A model generated the notes under the pieces. The model was not told where the DNA came from and ran no database searches. It was given only the letters and a program-made list of their open reading frames with translations. A program made the translations under genes and the position numbers. A DNA stretch of 64,000 nucleotides from Siphonodentalium dalli (Eukaryota > Mollusca > Scaphopoda > Gadilida > Siphonodentaliidae), in NCBI GenBank assembly GCA_032622095.1, contig CP136063.1, positions 84,855,980 to 84,919,979 of the forward strand. Reading direction: 5' to 3'. The number at the start of each line of letters is the position of its first letter. Positions within the stretch are counted from its first letter, which is position 1. This document shows, piece by piece, positions 30,994 through 41,283 of the stretch.

Positions 30994-32762
30994 TTTTTTG
31001 GCGCTGGGTAATGGTGGAATTTTATCCCCATCTCTCGGGTAAACACGGATTTAAACTGTTGGATTAGGATCTCAGCTTTTTCTTTGCTGTCGTTTGTTAG
31101 AGATCCCTGTTTTTTCAGAGGGGCCACTCCTATGTTCTCTCGCCTTTGGGACTTCATGTAGGTCCAGAACGGTTTGGTGTTGTTCTGCTTCATACCTTCG
31201 CTGATGACCTTGTTGATGTGGTTCCATTCTGCCTTTTTCATTTCATTTCGGCAGTGCTTTTGGTATTTTTTGTACGTGGACCATTTCTTCGAGTTTTTCG
31301 CCTTCCGGTGGAGCTTGTTCTTCTTCCTGAGCATTCTTGTCAACTTCTGATTTATCCAAGGTAGCTGGTCTTTTTTCTTGTTGGATCTGACCGGGACATG
31401 CTTGTTCACTGATGTTTTGATGCCTTCCTTTAGTGTTTCCCACAGGATGTTAACTGGGCTGGTGTCCATGTCCTCAAGCTGTTTCCCCACATTGGTGATG
31501 TCATTCGCGATCGTATCCCACTTCGTGCACTTTTCGAAGTTGTAATTCTTCTTCGGTACTTGCCGTATGAAGAATGGTGTAGCCATGCAGTCAGTCAATA
31601 GCATATCATGATCCGAGATTCCGGGTACGTTGCTGGTGATTTTGACGAGAGCGGTGTTGTTCGTAATAATCAGGTCAAGGACGCTGTTTTCTCTCGTTGG
31701 TTTCTCCTGTAGTTGAGCGAGACCGTTTTCTGTACACAGGTCAAGGAGGGCTTGTTGGACGAGTCGGTCAGGTGCACCAGGGTTTACCGTCAACGTCTCC
31801 CAGTTGATATCCGGACAATTAAAGTCACCTCCGATGAAGATATCCTTGTGTTTTTTGTACAGTAGCTTATTTATTGAGGATTCTAGGTTCTTTATATCCT
31901 CCATGTTCCTGTGTGGCATGTAGAAAGCACAAACGAAGAGGTCTCGTCGGCGGGTCAGTTTGATCTTAGTCCATTCTATCTCGCATGGTGTAATCAGGTC
32001 GGGCTGTTCAACTGCTAGAATGCTTTCGTGGGTAGCTATGAATACGCCTCCCCCAAGGGTATCACGGTCGTTTCTGTAAGCGTTGTAGCCTGGTGGTAGG
32101 ACCTCACTAGATTTTATGGCATTCTGAGATATTTTTTTTCCAGGTTGCTTTCCTCTAAGCCAGGACTCTGATCCAATGATGATATCCGGTTTTAAGTAGT
32201 GGATAGATGCTGCGAGTTCGGCTTTGTTCTTTACCACACTTCTGCAATTCACACTCTGGATTCGAAGATTTTCTTTTGCAGGAACGTCAAATATTTCGTT
32301 CTCTTGATCTGCTATGCTCGACTTCGTACTTAGCGTGTGCTGGTGTTTCTTCCGGACGGGGATGTTGTCATTTATGGGACTGCTGACGTGCAGGGGTTCG
32401 AAGATGGATGTATCCGAGCTGCTCGAGATGGATGTCAAGTTTCTGTGTGAGTGAAGTGATAGGTCTGATTCCAGTTCATAACTTCGGAAAGTAAAACTGT
32501 TGATGTTAGTGCTATCACACTTACAGCAGTACAATTCTGTGTTTGTCTTTTCAATCTGGTTCCATTCACGTGTGCATACATCAAGGCAAGATCGATGGTG
32601 CCATATGTCACAATTTCCGCAAACGACTCCCTGGTCCGTCCAGTTGACAACATGTTGGCAGAGTCCACAGGGGTAGGTTTCACTAATATCGATTGCCTTT
32701 TCAGGTGACTGTGCTTTGTTTTTAGTTTTATAACCTGGCATAGCGTGGAAATGCCCACACAA
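30990..32762 (-). CDS. LINE-B ORF2 N-terminal part: PHD finger plus APE-like endonuclease
   Basis: 590 codons, open. PHD finger at residues about 31-83 (Cys32, Cys35, Cys48, Cys51, His55/56, Cys59, Cys79/80, Cys82). A serine-rich linker follows, then the endonuclease at about 166-395 with all catalytic blocks: SVNCRS (Asn172), GSESWL (Glu199), YMPHRN, GGDFNCPDINW (Asp313, Asn315) and GISDHDML (Asp384, His385). This domain nicks target DNA. The EN-RT linker follows. The frame ends in A-AAA-AAG then TGA; the minus-one frame continues directly into the RT. Start may be Met1 or Met8 (position 32741), which directly follows a 20-bp repeat. Confidence 0.93.
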   Translation of the reverse strand: MCGHFHAMPGYKTKNKAQSPEKAIDISETYPCGLCQHVVNWTDQGVVCGNCDIWHHRSCLDVCTREWNQIEKTNTELYCCKCDSTNINSFTFRSYELESDLSLHSHRNLTSISSSSDTSIFEPLHVSSPINDNIPVRKKHQHTLSTKSSIADQENEIFDVPAKENLRIQSVNCRSVVKNKAELAASIHYLKPDIIIGSESWLRGKQPGKKISQNAIKSSEVLPPGYNAYRNDRDTLGGGVFIATHESILAVEQPDLITPCEIEWTKIKLTRRRDLFVCAFYMPHRNMEDIKNLESSINKLLYKKHKDIFIGGDFNCPDINWETLTVNPGAPDRLVQQALLDLCTENGLAQLQEKPTRENSVLDLIITNNTALVKITSNVPGISDHDMLLTDCMATPFFIRQVPKKNYNFEKCTKWDTIANDITNVGKQLEDMDTSPVNILWETLKEGIKTSVNKHVPVRSNKKKDQLPWINQKLTRMLRKKNKLHRKAKNSKKWSTYKKYQKHCRNEMKKAEWNHINKVISEGMKQNNTKPFWTYMKSQRRENIGVAPLKKQGSLTNDSKEKAEILIQQFKSVFTREMGIKFHHYPAPKK

Positions 32763-32801
32763 TCACAGGGAACCAGTGGTACAGCGTGGAAATGCCGACA
32801 C
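32741..32801 (-). repeat. Two 20-bp direct repeats at the LINE-B ORF1/ORF2 junction
   Basis: AGCGTGGAAATGCC.ACAC occurs at 32742-32760 and 32783-32801, 41 bp apart. Read on the minus strand, the downstream copy ends right before an ATG that could start ORF2. Confidence 0.85.
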
Positions 32802-32817
32802 AGACCTCGGTTTTACA

Positions 32818-33603
32818 CTAATTCCAACAGTCAGCCACCGCTCGGTCTCGTATCTTCCGTAGCCAGACTCTGCTTAATGTTTCATCTGGGTGTAAACCAT
32901 CTTTGTAGAGGTCAAAGGCGTATTTCTTATCTGTCCGCGCTTTCCTCGAGTAGCCACTCCTATGTTTCGGGTTTAACGCAATGTCCACGTTGAACTTTAG
33001 TGACCTTGAGTTGATGGATTTATTCAGGATCTCGATTTCTCTGTTCACTTCTTTGATGGTGTCGCAGAGCTTATCGTCCTCTTCTTCCCGAGGTGGTGGT
33101 TTACTAGGAGGAGGGTGTTTTCTCGGGTTGTTTCTATGTCTACGTTGATGTTTCTGGTAGACAGATAGGTTGTAGCCAGAGATTGAGTCGGCTGGAATAT
33201 CCAAAATTTTTATCTTGCAGTTCCGCCCCTTCTCCACTATATTAATTATGTCTCTGTATTTGTCAATGATGTTTCGCACCGTTGTTGTTGATCGGTATAT
33301 CATGCCATGCTTATCAATGTCGATGAGGTCGCATGTACCAACCCATGTGTATAGATGAACTGGACCATGTAATTTTCGAATCTTCCGGTCAATGTTGTTT
33401 TCCAGCCATCTGGTGCTTTCCTCGAGGTGTGCGCCACTTTGGTACCACCACTCGATGTTTGACTCTACGTTATCCTTTTTGTCTACAAGATCTTTCAAAT
33501 ATCTCGATTTGCTGTCTCCGAGGACAACTGGGTGTAGGTTACTTGTACCTTGGGCTCTGGCCTTTTCTCTCGACAAGAACTTCTTTAATTTGGTTGATGA
33601 CAT
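32818..33603 (-). CDS. LINE-B ORF1: SGNH-hydrolase-like protein, 261 aa
   Basis: Intact frame. Block I is VVLGDSKSRYL (Gly29-Asp30-Ser31, catalytic Ser candidate); block II has YQSGAHLEES (Gly57); block III is YTWVGTCDL (Gly89-Thr90-Cys91-Asp92), where SGNH enzymes normally have Asn at the Cys position; block V is KDGLHPDETL (Asp235 and His238). The middle is proline- and arginine-rich (KHPPPSKPPPREEEDDK). A separate SGNH/esterase ORF1 is known from CR1-like LINEs. Its role in retrotransposition is unclear. The same Cys substitution occurs in LINE-A. I call the fold with fair confidence, activity with little. Confidence 0.82.
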   Translation of the reverse strand: MSSTKLKKFLSREKARAQGTSNLHPVVLGDSKSRYLKDLVDKKDNVESNIEWWYQSGAHLEESTRWLENNIDRKIRKLHGPVHLYTWVGTCDLIDIDKHGMIYRSTTTVRNIIDKYRDIINIVEKGRNCKIKILDIPADSISGYNLSVYQKHQRRHRNNPRKHPPPSKPPPREEEDDKLCDTIKEVNREIEILNKSINSRSLKFNVDIALNPKHRSGYSRKARTDKKYAFDLYKDGLHPDETLSRVWLRKIRDRAVADCWN

Positions 33604-34490
33604 CTATGACTATAATTTATAAATCACAAGACGTTTGGGGAGTGCCGGCTTAGATGATTAGTTACTAATGCTTTCGACACTGTTAGTGGGTTAATAGAAG
33701 TGTGATACATTTTGAAAGAAATATTTGCAGTGTTGTTTTATTTTCAGTGTCAATAGTCTTTATCAGCGTCCGTAATCACTAGGTCGCACAGTGTTTTTAC
33801 ACGAACATAACACGAAAAATAGGTGACATGGAATTTGAGCCTATCATAACATTCCGATAATTCGTTGTTTTGGACGAAAAAGACAGTTTGTGTATGGTGT
33901 AAGGAACACTATTGTCACTTTTGAACACAATTTAGCACAAATATCACAAAATATAACACAGTTTAAAGGATATTTTAGCGAAAGATTTTCCCGCGAAGAA
34001 AATTGCTTCCGAATTTCCGCGCATGCGCTCTTCGTCAGAGCTGCCGGCATCATCAGAGCTGCCGGCATCACTCGGAAGATCGGCTGATTTGAAAAATTTA
34101 ACCGGAACAGCGAAACGATATCAAATTTACGCAAAAATATAACTAACAAAACGCGTTTTTAGCGCTATATCGACGAATTAGCTCGGGAATAGTCTGCATA
34201 TGCATGTTTTGAGACCCCTTTTATCGAATTACGTATATACATAAATTTTAGGGTTCGAATCAGCCATGTCCGTTTAAAACATATTATAAGAATTTATAAC
34301 AGCAAAAACAACATATTTAGGTTACTGGGATCTCATATGGGTCCTAGTGGAGTTGACATTAAGCTATGACATGTTGCATATAGGACGGTAGGGTAAAACA
34401 ATTCCTTCCCGACACCCTTCAGAAAGAAGCTTCGATAAATTTAGATATGATATTTGTGAATTAAAAACTTGGCGATTGAAAATGGCGTGG
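33604..34490. other. No gene seen
   Basis: Possibly the 5' untranslated part of LINE-B near 33604-33700. CAGAGCTGCCGGCATCA occurs twice in tandem near 34036-34070. No recognised coding sequence. Confidence 0.4.
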
Positions 34491-34499
34491 GTCAAACGT

Positions 34500-34686
34500 G
34501 AACGTGTTTCAAAATTTCTAGATTATTATGAATTCTGTTGCATTATATTTCTCTATGGGCATCTTCTGAGACACAAACGTTTCAATTGGTGATTTTAATC
34601 ATATTTTATGGCATACATTATTATTAAAACCGTATATCAAGGCACTATAGAACAAATAATTGGTGACTCGAAAATTAAGTGGGCAT
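34500..34686 (+). mobile_element. TTAA MITE family 2, partial copy
   Basis: TTTCTCTATGGGCATCTTCT, AAAACCGTATATCAA and the end TCGAAAATTAAGTGGGCAT followed by TTAA (34687-34690) match 54785-54943. The left end is not recognisable. Confidence 0.75.
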
Positions 34687-35104
34687 TTAAAGTCAATACA
34701 AAGTTACAATTGCATTTAGGTTAATCTCATACCCGTCTATTCGGCGATATTCTGCTACGCAATATGTTATAGCCTCCAGTATTCATTAAGCGTTATAGCC
34801 CCATTGTTATAATCCGCCTTTAGCTGGCGTATTCTTGACTCTTAAGATTATTGAGATATTACGTCAGACGTTATGACATTAAATCGTATGGAAACATAGC
34901 AATTGTGTGGGCTGCATGACGTGAATATGTATTGAGAAATAAATTCATACATAATGACATTAAATCTCAAGAAAACCCGCGAAAACAAAACAATATCACA
35001 TTTATTGTTTTAATGTTTTAAGTTATTTTCTTCATAAATAGAGTCCTCATGATAATGAACCCTCTCAATACTTTAGAATATATAATTAACATTAAAATAA
35101 CAAA

Positions 35105-35281
35105 AACCTTCGGAATAGCGAACCTTCGGAATAGAGAACCTTCGGAATAGCGAACCTTCGGAATAGCGAACCTTCGGAATAGTGAACCTTCGGAATAGCG
35201 AACCTTCGGAATAGAGAACCTTCGGAATAGAGAACCTTCGCAATAGTGAACCTTCGGAATAGCGAACATTCGGAATAGAGA
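35105..35281 (+). repeat. 16-bp tandem array, about 11 units
   Basis: AACCTTCGGAATAGCG repeated end to end with variation mainly at the last three bases (GCG, GAG, GTG). Contains no spacers. All three minus-strand frames stay open because the unit lacks stops, giving two artefact frames. Confidence 0.95.
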
Positions 35282-35390
35282 CATGTCCCCATTATAATCA
35301 CATTTACTATACTTTTATGGCATGAAATATATGTAAAAACAAACAACATCTGCTGGGGTACCCCCCAAGTCACACCACTCACCACATCAC

Positions 35391-37198
35391 ATTTTGTAGA
35401 GTACACAACCCTGAATTCAGAACAAAAAACCTTTTCCAGATATGTTCAGTATTTTTTGAGTTATGTGCCTCCAAAATTTGGAGTTTATCTAATTTCGGAG
35501 CCTCAATTTCTCAAAATTAGTTAAAATCCATTTTTTATGGTCTTTTATTTTAAAAACTAAAGAAAAATGAAGGGATTTCTTGTTGTTTTAGTCATTTCCT
35601 CTCTAGGTTGTGCACAACATATGATTTCTTCATGCATCTATGATTGAGAGGACAAAAATATTCTTAAACAAAATGTGTGTTCCATCATTGTATGGACTTA
35701 GCCAAATTTGCCTGTGGTCCACAACCGGCGTGATGAAATAGCATATTTGAGGTCTTACAACTCAATAATTAAATATCCACCATCTTCCCTGTATTTCTCA
35801 TAATCACTTAAGTATACATGGTTAAACACACTGTGAAGGAATTTCCAAAAGCATGGTGTAGAATATCAAATTATGGTCTTATGAATCCTGAGAATTGACT
35901 CTTTTATAAAAATGCCATTTTGGGCGTTTTTGTCCATTTTTAAAGGTTTTTGTGTATAAATAGTAAAACAATGTGCATTTATTGTGTAAAATCATTTGAA
36001 CTATCCTCCTAAAACACTTTTGTTGAAATAATAGCCTTATATTGGATATGTCAATGAATGTCACTGAATTTCACTCATTTTTCTGGAAACTGATACCATA
36101 TTTGAATATTTGAAAAATGGGGTAGGGGAAACAATATTGACAAAATATCAGAAAACATGGACCTTGATGCATAAATCTTTACTATCACCAGCTCCTACAG
36201 TCATTATTCTTTGATACAGAGTATACTGCTTCCTGTTTTGGTGTTCATATTTAGAGCTAGGTTCCTTTTTGTTGCAACTTGATGGCGAAATGGTGAATCA
36301 TAATTTTGGGGTTGTATGCTCATAAAGTTCCAAATAAACCTCCACTAAAGTACTTAGCTTTTTATTATGCAAGAATAATCTACACAAACTGGAATAAAAC
36401 AACCCTTTGTCTCCAGTGACAAGATCATAGCCTTTTGTGATTTCCTACCCATTATCAATATTGAAATTTGGAGTCAGTTTCTTGAAATATATGTGAAATT
36501 CAGTGACTGTTCAGTGTTTATTGGCATAACCGATGTAATCCTATTTTTCCAACATTAAGTGTTTTAGAAGGAACATTCAATTGATTTTACACATTAAAGA
36601 CTAATTGAAATTTTGTTTTGTTTACTATTTTGAAAAAAACACCCCCAAAACAGTTCAAAATGATATTTTTTGGAAAAGAGTCAATACGAAGGCCATAAGT
36701 AAATTTTGGCACATATCTGTTTAGCAATTCCAGCACAGTGTATTTAACCTAGTACACTTAATCGGTTATGTGAAATACAGGGCATATGGATATCAATTTT
36801 TATTGAGTTTTATAACATCAAATATGGTATTTCATCACACCAGTTATGTGTCACAAGGCAAATTTGGCTGTATCACAAAGCAAACAATGGGACACACATT
36901 TTGTTTAAGAATATTTTTTTCTTCTCGATCATAGATGCATGAAGTAGTAATTTTTTGTGCACAATAGAGTGAGGAAACTAATACAAAATCAAGATATCCC
37001 TTCATTATTCTCTAGTTTTTTAAATACTAGACCATAAAATATGGATTTTTAGCTAATTCTTGGAAATTGAGGCTCCGAAATTAGACTTATTAATTAGAAA
37101 TTAAACTCCCAATTTTGGAGTCACACAACTCGAAAAATACTCAAAGTATCTGGAAAATGTTTTCTATTCTGTAACCATGATTGTATACTCAACAAATT
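35391..37198. repeat. Long diverged foldback, ~0.85-kb arms
   Basis: The left arm (from ATTTTGTAGAGTACACAACC at 35391) pairs with the right arm (ending near 37198) through many shared phrases: GGAGCCTCAATTTC with GAAATTGAGGCTCC, ATTCTTAAACAAAATGTGTG with its complement near 36893, and CTAAAACACTTTTGTTG with its complement near 36555. Arms look about three-quarters identical. The centre is near 36290. AT-rich; no coding sequence. Family unknown. Confidence 0.88.
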
Positions 37199-37199
37199 G

Positions 37200-37880
37200 G
37201 ATATATATTAAAATGGAAGGACATGTGAAATGAAGTTTTTTTATAAACATCCTTGAAAAGCTATAAATTGAGTCTTTCACCAAATTTTAACAAATTTATT
37301 TCAGAAATTTACCAATTTCGCCTTTCTTGATCCTTTTTGATTTTTAGGATTTGTTTATAATTGGTTAATAGACATAATCATGCTAAGTAACATTGTGTTG
37401 CAATTAGTTTGAGGCTTGGCACATTTTTCTCATAAATGCACTGCACTACAAATTCAAATTTGGCCTACGTACAATATATCAGGAAATTCTGTTGAAAATT
37501 GCTCAAGTTACCATCCGGATAACCAGAAAACAGTCATTTCTCAGTCGAAAAAGTGGACATAACTCTGAAATCATCGGACCACATGACCAGAATAACTTGT
37601 CCTCAATAATTTGATGGTTATTTGTCAAAATGAGTTTCTGCCAATCAGATAATTTGAACATGAGTTAACGTCCGGACAAGGAATTGGATGCACGATGGAT
37701 GAAGCTGATTACAATAGCCCTCCAAAATTTTCTGGGATAAAACACTAGTCTTCATAAGGCGAGGGGTTCTGTCCTTTTCGCATCCATTGCATGTTTGATA
37801 CACACTAATGTTCATGAAGCTAATCGAATTTAATTGAACAGTCAAAGATCAGACAAAGAAAAGAAATTATAAAAGTATAT
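37200..37880. other. No gene; worn mollusc-type repeat phrases
   Basis: AAGTGGACATAACTCTGAAA followed by TCATCGGACCACA near 37551-37584 echoes the 8325-8600 repeat. A minus frame at 37645-37845 has no recognisable domain. Confidence 0.4.
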
Positions 37881-37884
37881 ATAC

Positions 37885-38085
37885 GGATAGTCTCCAAGCA
37901 GGAATGTTCAGTTTTATTGGGCACGATTTGTAAAAAAAAAAGCCACTTCTTGCGACCACGATTTTTTATAAAAATACATCAATAAAATATGGCTCCTCGG
38001 CAAAGTATGACAGTTTATGGTACGGAGACTGATGAGGTTTGCCGAATGGGCAAATAATGGGCTCGGAAAATACATAGGCTACCAC
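37885..38085 (+). repeat. Dispersed repeat, copy 1 (partner 43750-44030)
   Basis: CCAAGCAGGAATGTTCAGTT, TTATTGGGCACGATTTGT, TACGGAGACTGA and TTTGCCGAATGGGCAAATA recur with small changes at 43769-44000. The partner carries an extra ~60-bp segment. Confidence 0.85.
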
Positions 38086-38395
38086 TCTGCCCCTTATAAC
38101 AAGTAATATATACCTGAATATATGAATTATTATAAATAAGAGGTTACCACCCCTATACCCCTCATAATAAGTAATACCGGTATATATGAATTATTATAAA
38201 TCAGTGGTACCACCTCTGCCCCTTATAATAAGTAATACCGGTATATATTAATTATTATACATCAGAGACTACCACCCCTATTCCTTACAATAAGGAACAT
38301 CGGTCTATAAGAATTATTATAAATCAGTTGCTACAACTCCTACCCCTTATACCTGTATATATGGATTATTATAAATCATTGATACTATATCCATT
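38085..38395 (+). repeat. ~65-bp tandem array, about 5 units
   Basis: Each unit has CTACCACCCCT, CCCCTTATAATAAGTAATA, CCGGTATATATGAATTATTA and TAAATCAG with decay toward the right. Confidence 0.9.
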
Positions 38396-38629
38396 ATAAG
38401 ATGTGAGTCAGTGACGTGCCATGTTCGTTGAGGAATCAAACTACCAAAATAATTACAATTTGCACAATGTTACCTGAGCAATGCTTATAGATATATCTTT
38501 CTTTATAACAAAGAGAGCGTGCGACAAATGACGTCATGTGGGTATTTCCGCAGATAAGGGGAACCCCCTCATTATTATACCATTATCATATCATTTGCAT
38601 TCGTTCTTCGGCAACTTTCGGCTCTTCTC

Positions 38630-38870
38630 GTCACATGTATTAGATTGGAGTCGGCAGAAATCCGTCGTTTAAAACCAAGACGGATTTCAGACGCATCACC
38701 GACGAAGATTCGTCTGAATTGGACGGAGATTCTCTGTGATGCGTCTGACACGGATCTAATTGTTTCAAACGTCGCATTTTTGACGCATTTAATACAATTG
38801 TGGGTCTGGTATAGATTCGAGTCGACAAAAATCCGTCGTTTGGAACGGGCCTTACAAATAAGATTTCCGT
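38630..38870 (+). repeat. GACGGA/GACGCAT-rich repeat
   Basis: AGATTGGAGTCGGCAGAAAT followed by CCGTCGTTT at 38642 recurs as AGATTCGAGTCGACAAAAAT, CCGTCGTTT at 38813. Between them GATGCGTCTGA and its complement form short stems. Confidence 0.65.
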
Positions 38871-39043
38871 TCGTGTTCGAGGAAATAATTTCACAATTCC
38901 TGAGTACTGTACACTTTACCCACAATCAGTTTATGAATCGGCAAAATATATTAGAAATAGTGATGTTCCGATAATGAAATGTATGCCAGTAGTTGTTTGA
39001 CAAAGATATCAAAAGTGCCGACTTGGAGTAATTTTAAATATTT

Positions 39044-39413
39044 ACATACTGAGTGTGATTATCACTAAATCCAGCATTCCGATTGGTGGGCGACCACGTG
39101 ACTAGTTGCAATTATTTCTGCAAGAGGGTCATAATGACAACAATAATTACATCGACGCGTCATTGATTTTGGAGAAGAAGAACGCGTAATGTTTTGGGCG
39201 CATTTGCACTCGCGCAGGATTGACTTAATAAATCATCAGGTTTCAATATAAAGAGCCTCGTTTTGAAATTGTTCGTGTTAACTTTTCCCAATATAAAATT
39301 GATTAAAAACACCTTTGGTGTCACGTAGTATTAACGGGTTTTACATACAAGTTATGACCACTTACCTCACGGTAACATCTCCATAAAAACAGTCCACATG
39401 ACAGTTAATCCTT
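39044..39413 (+). repeat. Composite repeat, single-arm copy (partner 58638-59140)
   Basis: ATCACTAAATCCAGCATTCC, GTAATGTTTTGGGCGCATTT, GGGTTTTACATACAAGTTAT and GACAGTTAATCCTT all occur in the 58.6-kb copy, there mostly in the reverse order and with the last arm doubled as a hairpin. Confidence 0.85.
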
Positions 39414-40180
39414 AAATAGTTTTCATTTGTAGATGCAGGTTAATTTTCCGCTTTTGAAAACTTGTCAGTGATGACAGTTAATCCGTAATTGACCGTGTTG
39501 GGAACACTTGAACGTGGTGTAAAAAGTCTTGATTGAATACTTGTAAGTTGTGACAATGTATGGAATGGTGATGATTATTAATTAAATTTAGATTGATGGA
39601 TAATAATTGCTGTCATACATGTATCTGTCTGAGATTTCCCAAATTCCCGTTGGTCACACCTTTTGTCTCAACAACTGGGAAGCTTTTATACGGTAGTTCC
39701 GCCTACCAAATTTCTTTTTCGCGAGACCGCCTCTAAGTTCAAAGTGGAGTTAAGCATATTTCACTGCGTACGCCGTAACTTGTAATGAGGTCATCACTAT
39801 AACAATGGCCACTCACAGAGCAAAAAAAACAAGTGCAATTTGGGACTACTTCACCATATTGTCCCCTACAGACAAAAAAGCCAATTATGCCCCTCCTCAC
39901 GTTGGTCGTTATAGAAGACAATTCTGATCGCGACTGTACTCATTCATTCAGTGTGCTTCATATTATTTACGTAGCATATGATAACATAGCATGGCATGTG
40001 CTCAACGGGAAACTACATGTATATTGTAATGGTGTCAGTTGTATAAAGCTTTCTCTAAATATATTTCGTGTCCACGCGATTGAACCAATAACTTGATATT
40101 ATGCGGGATATGTCGGACATGTGTATTGTCATGCTTATATATCGTCATGCTTATATATAATCATAGCAGACTGTTTGGAC
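39414..40180. other. No gene seen
   Basis: A 14-bp tandem (TCGTCATGCTTATATA) appears twice near 40129-40158. No coding signal recognised. Confidence 0.4.
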
Positions 40181-40184
40181 GATG

Positions 40185-40395
40185 CCAATAGCTTCTTGTT
40201 AGGCTGTTACAACTGCGTTTTACATTCAAATTCAATAATACGGTTGTATTGCGTACATTTATTAAAGCGTGCATATTGCGCTTAGATAGAACGTTTTTGT
40301 TTGTCTTGACAATCGGTGAAAGCCGATGTTCAACTGCGAGGTACGATTAGTATCCGATGGGCTATTATTGGCCTATTATTGGAACATCACTAATT
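40185..40395 (+). repeat. Dispersed repeat, copy 1 (partner 43365-43555)
   Basis: AATACGGTTGTATTGCGTAC, CAACTGCGAG, CGATTAGTATCCGATGGGCT and GGAACATCACT recur in the same order at 43404-43553. Confidence 0.8.
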
Positions 40396-41280
40396 TGAAA
40401 TATTAATTGAGAATGGTATAACTACGCTTTATCTGCAATCGTTTGATGAATCGTTGAAATGTTAATTGAGAATGGTACATGTATAACATCAGTTACAACT
40501 GCTACTGGTAGCAGTCACCATTGAAATATTTGAACCAAAATTGTTGAACCTAATTCAATCGAATATTGGGACCGAATTGAATAACAAATAGAATATTCGC
40601 ACGAACCTGCTCAGTGTCGTGTGAATATTGCATTTCCGCTCGACCCGAATAACGAACCGAACACACATGGATGTTTGCGAATCAAATCGAATATTGAATC
40701 AAACATAGTCCAAGACCAGACAAAGCTAGAAATTATATATAGAGAATAATATATAGAGGATATGTAATGAGTCCCAAATATATACAAAATAAGTTACTAA
40801 CCGAGTGAGTGCTTTATCAAAAATCGAATCAAATTAAGTGGACAAGTTCAATAATTTCATATAGAATTGCGACAAATTTGAGATCCTTTTGATCACATAA
40901 TCACATTTTAGCAAGGAAAAAAACAATGTGGAAACAACTGTGGTCAAAAACAATTAATATTGAGTTCCTTATAAGAGGAAGTAAACTTTAAATGTGTCTT
41001 TTCTTTTGGCAGAATTGTTCAACCACCCTTATCAGCCATGTTTATCTCAAGGTCAACACTAAAAACCCAACACAAATTGACTATAATAATAATATTCTAA
41101 TTTACATAATAACACTGATCGATATCATCGCGCTGAAGCGGGCCATAAAGATTTTAGTCTTGCAACTTCTGTTTTTATCACTTACATGTGAGATAGAGCA
41201 ATTACTACCACCGCACATGATCGAATCGTATGATCTGGTTGTTTATTATCTCATGAATGCAGTGGGTTATTATTGACCAA
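40396..41280. other. No gene seen
   Basis: AT-rich. A 94-codon plus frame at 40992-41276 has a hydrophobic middle but no recognised domain. Confidence 0.35.
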
Positions 41281-41283
41281 GCC

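Larger units (their letters stand above)
29353..33603 (-). mobile_element. LINE-B: nearly intact CR1/L2-like non-LTR retrotransposon
   Basis: Order on the minus strand: ORF1 (SGNH-like, intact), 55-nt gap, ORF2 (PHD, APE-like endonuclease, reverse transcriptase). The 3' end is three tandem CTGGAT units in plus-strand reading (29353-29370). Only three lesions are visible in ORF2: a one-base shift at an A6 run (30993-30999), a second at an A4 run (30560-30563), and a TGA near 29973. The 5' end beyond 33603 is not defined. Such light decay implies a recent insertion. Confidence 0.93.

Noticed and set aside
24181-33603. Host SGNH esterase, PHD or reverse transcriptase-like cellular genes
   Set aside because: Their order, spacing and repeated occurrence with endonuclease and RT show that they are LINE-encoded.
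35105-35281. Regular short repeats resembling a CRISPR array
   Set aside because: Units are contiguous with no spacers, and the sequence is animal-like.
35018-35406. Two overlapping minus-strand frames with a repeated SEGSLFRRFAIPKV peptide
   Set aside because: Produced by the 16-bp tandem array, which lacks stops in all three frames of that strand.
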